Shown: in pieces, positions 11,884-25,400 of the stretch
Layout: each line of letters opens with the position of its first letter
Numbering within the stretch: the first letter of the stretch is position 1
Source: Climacteris rufus
Taxonomy: Eukaryota; Chordata; Aves; Passeriformes; Climacteridae
NCBI GenBank assembly: GCA_013398175.1
Contig: VZRZ01005945.1
Location: 152,619 to 216,618, forward strand
Reading direction: 5' to 3'
DNA: 64,000 bases
The notes under the pieces: model-generated
What the model saw: the letters and a program-made list of their open reading frames with translations, nothing else
The model's database searches: none
Told to the model about the DNA's origin: nothing
Program-made: the position numbers and the translations under genes

Positions 11884-13130
11884 TCAAAATCCAAAATATA
11901 TTATACAGCAAGTGCTAAGACAACTGGCAAATGTCACTAAGAGGCTACTCTTGATTATGTTTGAAAAGTTGTGACAATCAGGAGAGGTTCCTGAGGACTT
12001 CAGAAAAGAAAATATCCCTTCTTGACCTAAGGAAGACCAGAAGTAAGATACAGGGATGTACAGTGTGGTTGGTCTCACCTCAGACACTGGGAAGGTGATG
12101 GAGCAATTAATGCTGGAAACCAGTTCCAGACTTGAAGCTCAAGAAGATGATCAGGACTAGCAATACAAAATTGCAAAGGGGAAATCATGTTAACTAGCTT
12201 GGTGGCCTCAACAATGAGATGACTGGCATGATGGATAAGGGGAGAGCAGTGAAAATAGTTTCTCTTATTTTTGAGAAGGTGGGTTCTTTGCTATCTCCCA
12301 TAACATCTTCACAGGCAAGCTGTTCAGGTATGTTGTACATAAGTGGACAGTGAGTCCACTCACTCTGGACTGAAAACTGGTTGAACTGACAGGTTCAAAG
12401 TGTTGTCCCAAGTGTATCCAAGTGTTGACATGAGGCTTAATATTGTTAAATTGTTTACTGTTCCCTAAGGAGATTGATGAAGAGACCAAGTGTACTCTCA
12501 GTAATTTTGCAAATGATATAAAGCTCAGAGGAGTTGCTCGTGTATCAGATCCATGCTGCCATTCAACCTCACCATGCTGGAGCAATGGACTGACAGCAAC
12601 CTTCTGAAACTCAACAAAGGAAAATACCAAGTCCTGCCCATGAGAAGAGTAACCCCATGTACCAGTACACATTGGGGACCAGCTATGTGGAAAGCAGCTC
12701 TGCAGAGGAGGAGCTGGTGGTTCAGTCATACAGCAAACCAAACATGAGCCAGCAATGAGCTCATATGGCAGAAAAGATCAGAAGCCTCCAGAGATGCTCT
12801 AGGCAAAGGATTGACTATAGGACCAGAGAAGTGATTGTTCCCCTCTACTCAATATTGATGAGACCCATCAGGATTGCTCGGTCCAGTGCTGGTCTCCCTG
12901 GTACAAGAAAAATGCTCATTAAGTGGAGAAAAACCAGTGAAGGGCTACAAAGGCTGGGCTGCCATTCAGTGATGCTGAAAGACCTGGGGTTGCTCAGCCT
13001 GGAGAAGAAAAAGCTGAGGGCAACCTTAGCAGTGTGTGTGAATACCTGACTGGGGGAGTGAAGAAGACAGAGCCAAGTTTTTCTCAGTGTTGTCTTGTGA
13101 TAGGACAAGAGGACATTAGCATTAACTGAA
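11884..13130 (+). pseudogene. Decayed CR1 LINE ORF2 segment (reverse transcriptase to C-terminus)
   Basis: About 1.25 kb aligns by eye to the reverse-transcriptase part of avian CR1 ORF2. Recognisable pieces are: CAACTGGCAAATGTCACTAA (11923); CTGGGAAGGTGATGGAGCAA (12087), equivalent to the GKVMEQ segment; GGGGAAATCATGTTAACTAG (12179), equivalent to GKSC-LTN; TCTCCCATAACATCTTCACA (12294); the polymerase catalytic region at 12503-12525; AACTCAACAAAGGAAAATAC (12610); CATGAGCCAGCAATG (12743); and the ORF2 C-terminal part GCTCAGCCTGGAGAAGAAAA (12991). The catalytic box reads F-A-N-D instead of the usual F-A-D-D, because of an AAT codon at 12512-12514. Many stops and frameshifts are present and the element lacks its 3' UTR. 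The 158-codon antisense frame at 12265-12741 is its shadow. Confidence 0.85.
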
Positions 13131-16100
13131 AAATGATCTAGTGAGAAAGCGACTGCAAAACTTTAATTTACTGGCACTGTAACATTTACTGTGGGGTGGT
13201 GATGGGCAATCCAGGTTCTTAATGAATCATGCATTCATAGTAAGCAGGCAAATGAGAGCACCTGGTTTACACACTGCATGAGTCAGAGCTGAGCTTGCTG
13301 AACTTGCTCAGTGAAGTGCATATAAAATTCTTCTTATAAAAATAACTTCAAACAGCCTGAAGAAAAAAAAGTCCATTTTATTTAACTACCCACCTGTGGA
13401 ATATGAAAGAACATCCTTAAATACTCTAGAGTTGCTTACTGATTGTTTGGAAAATAGAAATGTTAAAGAGCCCAGCTCAGTATTGTGCTTAACACTGTGC
13501 TTAAATGTAAGTACATGCTCAAACCCTGTTTTAATTCATTCTCACATAGCTCAGTGGTACTTAAATTTACGTGTAACTGTGCGATTAAATGCTTTGCAGG
13601 TCAGGTGTCTCTGACATTTCTGAGACACCATATAGTCCAAGATACTAAATAATGCTATGATTTGAGAAATTGTTTGTAACTGTAACTATCAGCAGCTATC
13701 TGCTATGTTTAAAGCCACTAATTTAAAATGCTGATTACAAGAAAGATTTGATCTGTACTTGAGTATATTCTAAAATTTAATTTTATTACTGTAAGATTCA
13801 CAGTCAGTTTTCACTAAGACTCTTTAAAAAACTGTAAAATCCCATTTGCATTTTGCATGGGCATTATTTCAGAAAAGAAATTAAGATGGTGTCATGTTTT
13901 ATTTTCTGGGATGTAGAAGTGATGTTACCTGTTAGGAATATAGGATAATACATGAGGCAGTAAGAAAATGACACTAAAACTTTCATGTGAAGAAAAGTCT
14001 ATAACTTTTTTTCTGCTTGGTTTTATAGATATAGTGTCTGTAAGGAAAATGGGGATTTGTTCCCTTTGAATTTTTCAGTGGAAATCAGAAACTTATAATA
14101 TTTTTCCAGCAATTAAAAAATTCTTAAAAAATGAAACAACGAAACAACCTCAACCCCCAAAACTCAGACCTCCTGACTGAACTTCATTTATTAAAACTGA
14201 AAAATACAAAAAGCTGTGTTTTAGTTAATTTTCTTTGTTTATTCTGTTCTATTGTGGTTGTCAACCCCAGAGTTTTTAGGTGGACGTACCAGTCAGTGAC
14301 TATTTTACATGCATTTTGAACCCCATCTTTGCTGATAGTGAAAATGGTGTTAAAATCATGTCTAGATTAACAGAGCTGAGATGCTGGTACAGTTCTGATT
14401 CCAGCTGAATTTTCTCCCATAGATGCATGTTGATGTGTGCAGTTCACACATTCACCACTGTTGTCCATGTAGCAAAGGTTCTCTTCAGAACTCTTGTGCA
14501 AAGGAAAAGGACAGACCCAGGCTGTGGATTAATATAATGATTTTCCTTTATGTAAAAAGCTGGATGGTGTAGCACACAACCTCTTCTAACATCTCAACAA
14601 TATCACTTGTAATCCCCTGTTCTGTTCTCTCTCTGGGAGTGCTAATTACATGTTCAATAATTAGACTATAAATATCCATCCAGTAAATGAGAATTAAACA
14701 CCCTCATGGATCTGAGGCTAATTTTTTTTTGTCTGACACATTTTTGTTTTGTTCTTTGATTATCTTGCACATTAAGGCACAGTCAATGCCTGAGGTATGG
14801 GTGTATTTAGTAACAGTACAATGAGGGTCTGAGTGAGGAGGATGTGTGTGTTCATCTTAATTAATACAACATCAGGAATTTTATCACAACTGCTGTTACC
14901 TTATGTTCAGTTCCTATGACTTTTTTTTGTGACACCACCTATTCCCTTTTAATTTAAATTGTACTCTCCAGAAACTATCATGAATTTTCCCAGTGATATC
15001 AGCTGGAACAATATCAAGCCCTTGAAGACAGGCTCTTTAACTTTCTTAAACCTTTTAACCCAGAAGAGCTTAACATATTGGGTAGATATTTTCAGGTGTA
15101 TTTTAAGACTGGATTTCCCATTTAAAACTAATCACACCTGTCACCTGAAAAACTTCCTAAAGTGGTCCATTTTTAAAGCATGTTTGTGTATTTTTTGAGA
15201 GTGCTAAAAACTGTTTGGAGTAATTCTTAGCCTAGGCTTGATGGAAAAGAAACCTTCTGCAGGAATACAAAAACTCTGTGTATTCTGGGTAAACACAATT
15301 GTGCCTCCACAATTATGTTGGTGAACAGAAGAAAACTCTTGAGCTATGTTTTGCCATTAAAAATATTCATTTAAATGGGTTGTTTCCATGGTGCACAGGT
15401 GGTAAACTTATCTCACATGTTTTTTGTATAAAAGTCTGAAATAAGTGAACACTGGCAAATAGAATCTAATGGTGTCATTAAAATGATTGTAAACATGCCT
15501 GTTGTGGCAGATGTGTGCTTTCCTTCTGTTGATATACATTCAGATTGTTGGTCAGGATCAAACAAAGGCAGACTTTCAGCATGTCAAAAAATGTCTGTAT
15601 TCTAACAGGTTCTGCTTGGAAAGAAATCTGTTTCCTTAAGGCCAGAATAGCTATAAAATAACCAGATTGCCTGATCAGATCCAATGTCTACTCGTATTTT
15701 CTTTGATTAGAGCTGTGTTCACTGTATTCTCTGCCATCTACAGTTTCAGCTGAACAAGAGATTATGTGTTGCATTATTATGGTTTGAGGAAACATTTCAA
15801 CAGAGTAATAAATGGAGAGAAATATACAAAACTCAGGGTCAGGAAGTCATCAGCTTTTTCCTCTCTCTAAAAATGTTGCTCTTCGCTTAACTACAATTGC
15901 CAACTTTCCAGTGATTATTTACTCTACTACACAAGGTAACACAGGCATGGCTGTTGTTATCCACCAGAGGATAGGATGAACTTAAACACATTTCCTCAGA
16001 GCCAAATTCTACAGCCTAAACCAAAAGTTGATGGACAGATGGGAATTCAGCAGAACCATGTGCTTGCCTTCTGCTTGGAGCAGGAGCCGTGCTCCACAGC

Positions 16101-17850
16101 TACTTGCAAGGAAAAGTGTGGCTCTGCAGTTGCTCAATCTGCCTTCAAGCAAAGATTCCTCTGGAGTCTGGAGTAAGGCTCGTGGGGAAAGAAGCCAGAG
16201 GATTTACATCCATCTGTCTGTACCCTCCCCTTGGGAAAATGTCTGTGCAGTAGTTATATGTCCCAGAGGAGGGATTCTTTCTCAGTTTTTTTTTCAGGCA
16301 ACGCCTTCTATGAGAAAGGATTGATTTAGTCATCCAGGCTTTAAACTTCTGTTTATCCATGATAATGCTCAGAATCCTTAAATGTTCACGGTGTCACTTG
16401 TACTAAATCCTAGTATTTAGGCTTCATCATTTCAAAATTATTTAGCTCTCTTTTGTTAGCCAAGAAACATTGCTGTAGCTCAACCTACCTCTTACAGACT
16501 GGGTAACTGTTCTCATCTTTGCAGTGCAAAAGGAGATCTTCACTCTGAGTAAGTATCTGGAGCTCTACAGGCAGTGATGGTGCTATGCCAACACATCAGC
16601 ATCAGAGAGACACATCACAGAGACAGATGGTTTGCAGATAGTCAGATGTCTTGGAAGTTAAGAACTTCTGTGTCAGGAATATACTGGATTTGAGGCCTGA
16701 GTCTCTTGGCATCAGCATCAGTGGAAGTCCATCAGAGCTTTGGAATTATGTAGGTGTAATACTGATGCATAAGACAGCAAAATCCATTCCATACAGGATA
16801 ATGCATCTTTAGAAATGGTAAAAGACACAGTGTCTCTTTTGTTTTGAAAACACATAGAGCTCTTTACCTAAAAAAGTTTTGGACTTCTTGACTTCTTTCT
16901 GTGTTGCTAACTGCCTGAATATAGCTTGTCTGTGGTGTTATTAGATTGCTGTAGTTGGACTTGAAGCTTGATAGCTAAGCAATTAGTATCAGCACAATAT
17001 CTCTATCCAACTTGCTTAGCTAATGAAAACACCTCCCATGCTCTCTTAACCAGATGAAGCACAGAAGGTTACTCAGAGAAAATTTTCTTGGCTCAATGTG
17101 AACTTCAGTTCAAGAATCAAGTCATTTATTAGAGTGCACCCTCAGAGTAGATGAAGAATAATGTCAATGCAATTATTTTGCACATAAGATGATCTGAATG
17201 AGAAAGTGGCCTTTATAGTGATTCCCTCTTCCTTCCTTTCAAGAAACAAGTCCTGCCTGAGTTAAAAATAGCCATGCACAAATTTAGAATGAAAACATTT
17301 ACCGTTACTTGTGGCTTTTGTGTTCCTCTGTTTACAACCAAAATTCCCAAAGAAAAAATGTGGTACACTTCTATATTTAGCAAATTGTTCTGGTGGAGAG
17401 AGAGTTAATGAGGCTGTCCATCTACCTTGGTGTTCAAATTGCCTCCGTGATTGATGATGCAGGGAGCAAACCTGCACCATGGGTCACTGCCCAGAACTGC
17501 CCTGCACACAAGACACATTGCAGAGCTCCTTGCGTAGGTGGAGACCATTTCTACTCCTCAGCATTCAGACACACAGGTCTCTCCAGGAACAAGCTGAGGA
17601 TTTGTCATCATGGAAGCAAAAGTAGGTAATTTTTATTAATCTTGTTTTAGTTTTTAACCTTAGTTTTTGTGTAAAATAATCATTGATTTCAATATTTGAA
17701 GCTGTACCTGTCATAATGCTAAGCCATTTAAAAGTAATTTTCTCTATGTTAACTCTCTCTCTCAACCTACTCTTATTGCAATTTTGTGCACAGTGCAGCA
17801 TAACTTTTTAAAATAGTACATGTCAGCCACAGAACCACATAGCTAGAGGT
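13131..17850. other. AT-rich spacer, no feature recognised
   Basis: About 4.7 kb without a nameable feature. 14640-14780 is rich in TAAT cores, which could be a conserved noncoding element, but this cannot be judged from one sequence. Confidence 0.5.
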
Positions 17851-18016
17851 GCTCAGACTACCTGCCCTACACCCATTTAATTAACAATAGCTCTTTTATT
17901 AACTGAGTACTTTTGACTCTCAGTTGCTGGGTGGTTTCATGGTGACTGTTTTCTAAGAGCTTACCTGCCCAGGGAGGGTTGGCAGCGGCTGGGTGTTCAG
18001 ACAGGTTGTATGCCAT

Positions 18017-18181
18017 ATTTCTTGTTTGAGCCAGGCTGTGTCCTTCAGCAGCACTGACCCAGTGCAAAACAGAGTGTCCCATCACCACTGTGCCTGCTGC
18101 AACTGCTTTTGGAATTTCTTGTTTGAGCCAGGCTGTGTCCTTCAGCAGCACTGACCCAGAGCCATATGTGGTGCCCCATCA
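18017..18181. repeat. Two-copy tandem duplication, 97-bp unit
   Basis: A 46-bp stretch, starting ATTTCTTGTTTGAGCCAGGC and ending CACTGACCCAG, occurs at 18017-18062 and again at 18114-18159 with no visible mismatch. The following bases stay similar (GTGTCCCATCAC versus GGTGCCCCATCAC), giving two copies of a 97-bp unit. On the minus strand, an AATAAA-type signal follows near 17891-17897. An LTR with duplicated U3 segments is therefore possible, but I cannot place its ends. The sequence is not a recognised family. Confidence 0.8.
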
Positions 18182-19446
18182 CATGGAGCTCTGCAGCCAG
18201 AAGGAAGCTTCAGTCTGGAGCACTGGCGCAGTCACTCTCCCTGTAGCGTGTTCCAGGAGCAGGAAAAAGGTGTTTGACATAATTGCTATCCACATGGATG
18301 GTCTCCCTGCTAGTTTACCAAGGGATGCTGTTTTAACTGGGAAAATTGTGCGTTCCTTTCTGCTGATTCTCTGGTTGTCATTGGGATTAGATTTCTGACA
18401 GCCCTTCATACCCTGTGTGATTGAGAGCATAGCAGGAAAGAGCACAGAAGGGGTACAGGCTCCCCTCTTCTGCTCCAGAACAGATCATAGCTTAGCAGTC
18501 TCTTCTCTGAGAAACAGGTTTCAAACTACTGGATAAGGAAGGATTGCATCCAGGTTACCCCAATGAAAATCTGAATTGTAGCCTTGAGGCTGATATTGCA
18601 AAAAAAAAACAGCCTTGACCTTCTCATGCTCAGCTCCAGGCTGCTCCCAGCATATTCATGGCTCATGTGTATGATCCTTAAACCTGTGGATCCATAAACC
18701 TGTGAATCCCAGACAGCCTTGAACAGAAGACAGACAGTGCTCCAGCTATACGTGTAGTTCAGAGTAAAGATGATGTTTCTGGTAATTCACATAATAACAG
18801 AATTTTTTTTTTTTTTTCTGACAAAGACATTAAAAATAAGTTAAAGTTCTATTTAGAGCAGTATCCACCAAAGAATTTTCGTAGCATATATTAGACTATA
18901 ACTTCATTGGCCATATTTGTGCCATTTTTAAAAACTTTTTAGAAAGAATTCTAGGTATTAAAATAATTTTGCAAATTTTGACAGTTGTCACTTCTTTGTG
19001 TTATTCTTCTTTTTATTCACAGTGGTAGACAATTCAAAGAAGAAACTGCTTCTAATTAAACCATTATAACAATTTCAATTTTTTAAAAATTTCCATGCAT
19101 TTATAACAAGGCAACAAACATTAGTATTTTCTCTCAGTTCTTTTTCATGGAAAAAATGCCAAGATACACACTCCTGTGAATAAAACCATTTGTATTTTTC
19201 AAGACATATCAGAAAGTTGCACAAAATTTTATGTTTAAATGAGTAAGGAATATATCATTTATTAGTCCAGGGTTATCATAATAATGAATATTCAACATGT
19301 ATGAAGTAGATGTTCCTCCTCCAAGCAGTAGCATTCTGCTACTGTACAATTTTATGTATTTATTTTTTTATTTTAGAAGCCAAATCATAAAGAAAGAATT
19401 ATGTGTCAAAGATCTACTGTTTGATTCAATTTTAGGTGGTATTGGG

Positions 19447-19471
19447 TTTTTTTTTTTTTTTTGGGGGGGGG
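19447..19471. repeat. Homopolymer junction T16 followed by G9
   Basis: Sixteen T (19447-19462) are followed directly by nine G (19463-19471), in a locally T- and G-rich stretch. Such runs are often misread in length. Confidence 0.9.
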
Positions 19472-22400
19472 TGTTTGTTTAGTTTTTAAGAATTGTTTTG
19501 GTTTTGTTGTCATGATTTTTTATGGAAGCAAATGTTGACTTGTTGTGGTGTTTGAATTGTTTTCTGCTTCTTTAATAGAACACTTGATTCCTACACATGC
19601 CAAAAAAAAGACTCTTGAAATAGCTCTGCAGGGTTTCATTTAAAAATTATTTTTATCACAAATTTAGTTTTCTGGATGCGTGGTATTTTCTCACTTTTAG
19701 TCTGGCCCAATAAATTATTGTAGTGTAATTCTGATTTCAATGCTGTCTTTCTTACCAGTGTTGTTTGGAATATATTAACTTCTGCATAATTTGTGAAGAT
19801 GAAAAGAGCAACAATAGTATATTAGACAAAGAAAGACATCGGTCTTCAACAGAGTAAGATGAACACTGATGTGCTGGTATGGGTGAAGAAGAATCAGTGG
19901 TTACATGAAACAGAGTTTCCCAGCATGGTCACTGATGTTGATGAGTCTTTTAGATTTGTTTTTTTTATTGTTTTGGTTGGTTGGTTGTTGGGTTTTGTGG
20001 GTTTTTGTTCTGTGTCTTTTTTCTTTCTATCTTTCCCGTGTTAAGTAATCTTTGTTTCATCTAAAAGTTTCTTAATTTAAAAAAATATATAAATAAATCA
20101 CCTTACTTCTACAAAACCAAACTCTGCAAATTTCGGTTTCATTACTGCTTTTCTTGCATCACTGGAAGACTGTTAAGAGGAAAACATGTTAGAACAGTAA
20201 ACATCTGTTCCAGAGCTTCAGTAATCAGTGCTTATGCAGTTCTGACTTTTCATTTTATAGCCAGGAAGTTTAGAACCTGTCATGTGGAAATGTAACACCT
20301 TTATGCGTGTAGATTGCATCCTTCAATTCAGGTCTGTGGTGTTAAGGTTCAGCCCTGAGCTCTGTCGTGGAGGGAGCACTAAGGAAACACTAATACTTTG
20401 GTCTGTGACCTTTCAAAGAAGATAAAAGGTGGGAGGTAATCTCTTTTCTCTTTTTACCTGTTACTCCTGTGTGTTGCCCATTTTCCACTGTAAAATAGCT
20501 AGTTTTCTCTGTTAGACAGTCTCAAGGACGATTTCTGTAAACATAGCTATGTTGTTGTAAAAATTATCTTTTTACATTCCTTTCCCATGGACACAGATCC
20601 CTTTGACGGACACTTCTTTTAACCAATATAGTTAGAGACGGAAGTGTTAACTTTCTCCAATGATCTGNATTTTGCACCTCTGATACAATGGGACTAAGCC
20701 TAATGCTTTGGCATTTTAACAGGATACATTTAAAATATATCCAGTATAGCAAAATCTCATCATTGGATACCTTTAAGTTTGTCATTTACTGTCTGATAAT
20801 GGCCTATATTTTACAATTGGCATGCAATAAATGCAAATTGTGTTGTCACAAACCTAGGCTGTAAAATTGCATTCCTAGTTGAAGGTAATTTAAATAAAGA
20901 GGAGCATGGGATGTTATAGGACAGCATTCAGAAAATAAATCACAGGTCTAAGGCACTTTCTTGTCTGATAAAATTGTGTGTTATCCATACTTAGATTTAT
21001 TAAGTTCAGTGGAAATTTTTAGATAAAATGTGATTTTCTTCCCAAATTAGATAGACCTCCTTGTAGAGAGAGCATACGGCATTACAAGCATTCATAGTCA
21101 TGGTTGGCAAATACTGGCATTAGAATAACAGGAAAGTCTCAGTAAGAACTGAGGTCAGAGCTGGGTGCTCTGCTCTGCAAACATCTGAAGGCACAGAGGG
21201 TTTGCTGTCAGACAGTGGTAAATAAATGAAAGGTCATTATGTTTCTGTATAAAGTAGATTTTTTTTTTTTAATCAGAGGGGCTGAACCTACTTAACCTTT
21301 AAGCCTTATGACATCCTCTGTTTTTTCTAAATGTTTCTGCCTTTTCGCCTTTTCTCCTTGTATTGAACAACAGTTCTTGAGCTCACATCCACCAGGAAGA
21401 AAAGCAAAGTGAAAGTATAATAAAAAACAAAGATAGTGTCTTCACAGACAAAAGAGGATCTTTGCAATTTATGAACTGTGGCTCTTTGTAGTAAAATTTA
21501 AATTATTTTAGATAGTTTTTAACATAGGTACCTCCCCCAGCCATATGATAAAGCTAGTGTCCCCCTTTTTGGAAGCCTCCTGTTGGTGTATAGAGTGGGA
21601 GCAGATGCAACACAAGCTCGTAATGTTATGGTAGAACAGGCAGAGTAGAACAGGATTGAAACATTCTGAAAAAGGGCACTGGATACCGTGAAAAAACCTC
21701 AAAGGATTTAAGCATACACAGTGCCTTTGCCCTACACACACCCCATGTATAATGTCCTGTAATTTCCTCTCTCCTGTCCCCTCCCAAATTATGTCCAGAA
21801 ACATCCAATAAACTGTCTTGCTAACACATACTGCATAACCAAGGCATATGGATGACAGAGAAAAAGCATTAAGAAGAATCTTCTGTGTTGATGCTTATAT
21901 GGACTTGACTTTTCAGAAGAAATGAACTCAGCCTCCTTCCTCAAGGCTTCCGTTCTTTACAGTCCAAGAATTTGAGTCAAAATTGCTGGGACTTAAATGC
22001 CAAATTTAATTTAATACTTTCAGCAATAGTTTGAGTCATGCTCTGAATGCTCTGCCTTGCTTCATTTAATTAAAAAAACAACACAAGGCAAAAATAATAC
22101 AAAAGCAAGGCTGCCAAAGCTCTGCAGTCTGCTTTTTTTCCAAGTTGGATTTGTTTACCAACTTTGTTCTTTATATAGAGGACAGTTAAGCTGTTTTCAC
22201 TAACTCATTTTTAATACCACCACCTCACCCAAGCTAAAGGCTATGAACTCTGCATTTCTTCCAACCAAAGAAAGCAAAGGGTAGCAAATAATATATCACT
22301 TTTTCAACCAAATACTTTATTCATTTAAATAAGTCCTATAGCAATGTTAACCTATCAGCCCAGCAATACAAAACCTGTGTATTTATATGTCTGTTTGCAT

Positions 22401-25400
22401 TGAAGAATTAACAAAAGAACATCAAGGCAATAGTCTAGTAGTTTAATTTTTAATCTTTATTCTTCTCTGAGCAGAGAAGATCAGAACTCCAGTAGAAATT
22501 GCTGTGAACCTCCTTTGTTAAGTGAGATTCTCATCCACTTAGACCTTTCTTTTCTGTTCCCCTATTGTATGTGTCATCAACACACCATTATCTTCTAAAG
22601 GGTAAGGAGAAATTTCACATTGGAAATTTCTTGGAACACTTCTGTCTAAATCTCTGTTCCTGGCCAATGTCCCATACAAGATGTTGATTTAAAGCAGTAT
22701 GATAACATTTGCCCCCATGTGAAGAACATACAACTTGGCATTTGAATGTGCACCTACATGCAGACTTGTAGTATCTGCATTCTCTAAACTTTCAGGATTA
22801 GATCTTTTTTGCTTTTTTTTTGTGTAACCTTTTGAAAGAATAAATCTACTCATCTTTAACTTATTTCCGGCCTCACTAAATTCTTCTAAGTCACTATGAA
22901 CATTTTCTGCACAAATACTGGGATTCATCTGACCTACCATTAAAAACTTGCAAAGTGGATATGTGTATTAAATATTGTTAAGATTTCTTGTGTAGAATGA
23001 CAAAAAGTTACTTCCAGAGTGTGATTTGTCTGACCTATTTTAAATAATTTATTTACCAAAAGATGACTCATAACACGCAACATTCTACTCCTTCCTTCTG
23101 ACCATAACAGAATCTAAAGATAACCAGTTCAAAAATAAACTGGAAGGGGAATCATAACCAACCATGTCTGTAGTCTAGGTTAAGGTCTCACAAGATTATG
23201 TTGACTGCGCAAATATTCACACCTCAGTTAGAGCTTACTGAAAACTGGAGGAATATTTTGATAGCAAAAAAAGGAGCAATTCCACATATCTGTACTTCCT
23301 GCATAGAAAAATGCCATCACAGAGTAAGAAATGAGTTGCACAAGTTGTGGCATGGGCCTCTGGCACCTCTGCAGCAACCCCTGTATGTTTGTCTATGCTG
23401 AGCAGCCAGAGCTCCCTGGCCAAACAGCTGTTCCACATCTTCTCTGGGGAAAAGGCAGTAGGCCAGTTATTTTCCTGCACATACTTTGAAGTAGTTGTAC
23501 CACTGCTATTGGTATACATACCATAATTTAATTTAAACAATTTGTTCTTGCAAAAGGAGCGGCAGCCAAAATGTATGCAGTTAAGGGAAAAAAAAGACAA
23601 TATCATTATTTCCTATTTATTAGAATGAGGAATGAACTTGGATGTCCTCACATTTCAGAAAAACAATGATGTGGATCCATGCAAGAACTTTATGGCAAAC
23701 TCAAATTCTGTCACAAGCAATATAACTGTATGTCCAAAAGCTCTCAACTTGGGCCAAAAAAAATGGATCTTATAATACATTTTAATTTTTAGGGTCATCT
23801 CTCGAAAACAAGACCTCATTTTAGACTAGCCATGATTGCTGAAGCTTTAATTTCACTACAGAAGGAAAAGTAATCTCTAGTTTAGTAAAACTCAGGATAC
23901 ATGAAAACATTTAATAATCACCACCTGCAGATGCTTCCTGAATTAAATAACAGGTCTGAAATCTATTTTCATCTTTGTACATCCCCGTCTGGCCCATTGG
24001 TAAATTCACTTCGACTCAGCTCCTAAAATCCATAAAACAGACAGAGATAAAAACATTTCTTCTTTTTCCATGTTTAAGTTATTGACTAGGGAAGCCACAA
24101 AGCGGAGGCAGGTAAGTTAGAGGGCAGCCAGACACTAAATTTAATTGCATGTGAAATATTAGAAAATACTATATAAACATGGCATGGACTTTTGAATGTC
24201 TAGTTTTGTTTCCACTGAGGTTTTGTTTGGGCTCCAAATATACATTCACTGTACTGCTTAAGCCCATCTACTGAGCCACAGATGACAGAAATAATCAGCA
24301 TTATTGTTAAAGTCTTTTTTGGACTTCTTAAAGCAAACAACATTGTAACCAAACAGAAAAAGGGGAGAAATAGGTATGTGTTTCTAAAGAACCTGACTAG
24401 TCAGGAAAACTGTATTTGAGAACATTTCAAAATAAGAAGCATGCAGCCTAAAATCACTGGTACTGGATCTGCAGATGCATTGTTAGCTGTCTTTGTTATG
24501 CCTAAATTATAAGCCCCAAGGACTGCTCTGCAGTCCTAATGGCCAGTCATCCTCAATGAACAAAAATACAAGGGCTGGAAACCATTCTAAAAAACTGAAT
24601 TTATTTTTAAAAAGCATTACTTTTTCCACCAGTCTGGCCAAATCTCTGCTCACCAAGAACCTTAACTATAAACACCAAAACCTGCTTTTCCAGACAGGCT
24701 CATAAACAATTACAGCTCCTAACTAGACATTGACCTCACTTGCCATATCACTGTACAACTTTACTACTCCAAAGCATTGTCAAGTGCCAGTATGCTTTAT
24801 TTTTACTGCCATATTACTCTGTGATTGCAATGTGCTGATGTTATTTGAGCTATAATGATTGGTGGATGGAGATCAAAACTCTGACCTCTGAGTCAGATGA
24901 CCATGTATGAAAAATGTAAGTAGCTATTTGTCTACTGCTTTTGTTTCTAAGTATTATTCCTCTTTTCTGTCCTTCTCTATTTTTAAAGACACAGCATGTG
25001 TTTTATCTAGAGGCAGGTAAGCAACTTTATATATTCTGCTCAGACTGAAAGATTTTTTCAGTTATGGCCATAAAAATACTTTGCCAGTAAGATTTTCTGC
25101 TCTTGTGATTTCTTCCTGAAACATGAAGTACATTCCAATATTTTAGAAATAGGTCTTGGATTGCAAATAAAATGAAATCTCAATAATTCTTAACTATCCC
25201 CTAAATATTTGAGGGAAAACTAATATAAATATCTAGGAATGTCAAGCCCTAGGCAATAGAAGCCTATTAATTCAGAACAGTGTTTAAAGAATGCAAATGC
25301 TAGATAACCTATCATCTCTCTCTACCTATCCAACAGTCATGAATCTATGCTAATATATTTCACCATTTTCAATTTTGAATACAATTCATTGCCTGTCTTA

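Noticed and set aside
12265..12741. 158-codon antisense open frame
   Set aside because: It lies opposite a decayed CR1 reverse-transcriptase segment that reads on the plus strand. It is a shadow frame.
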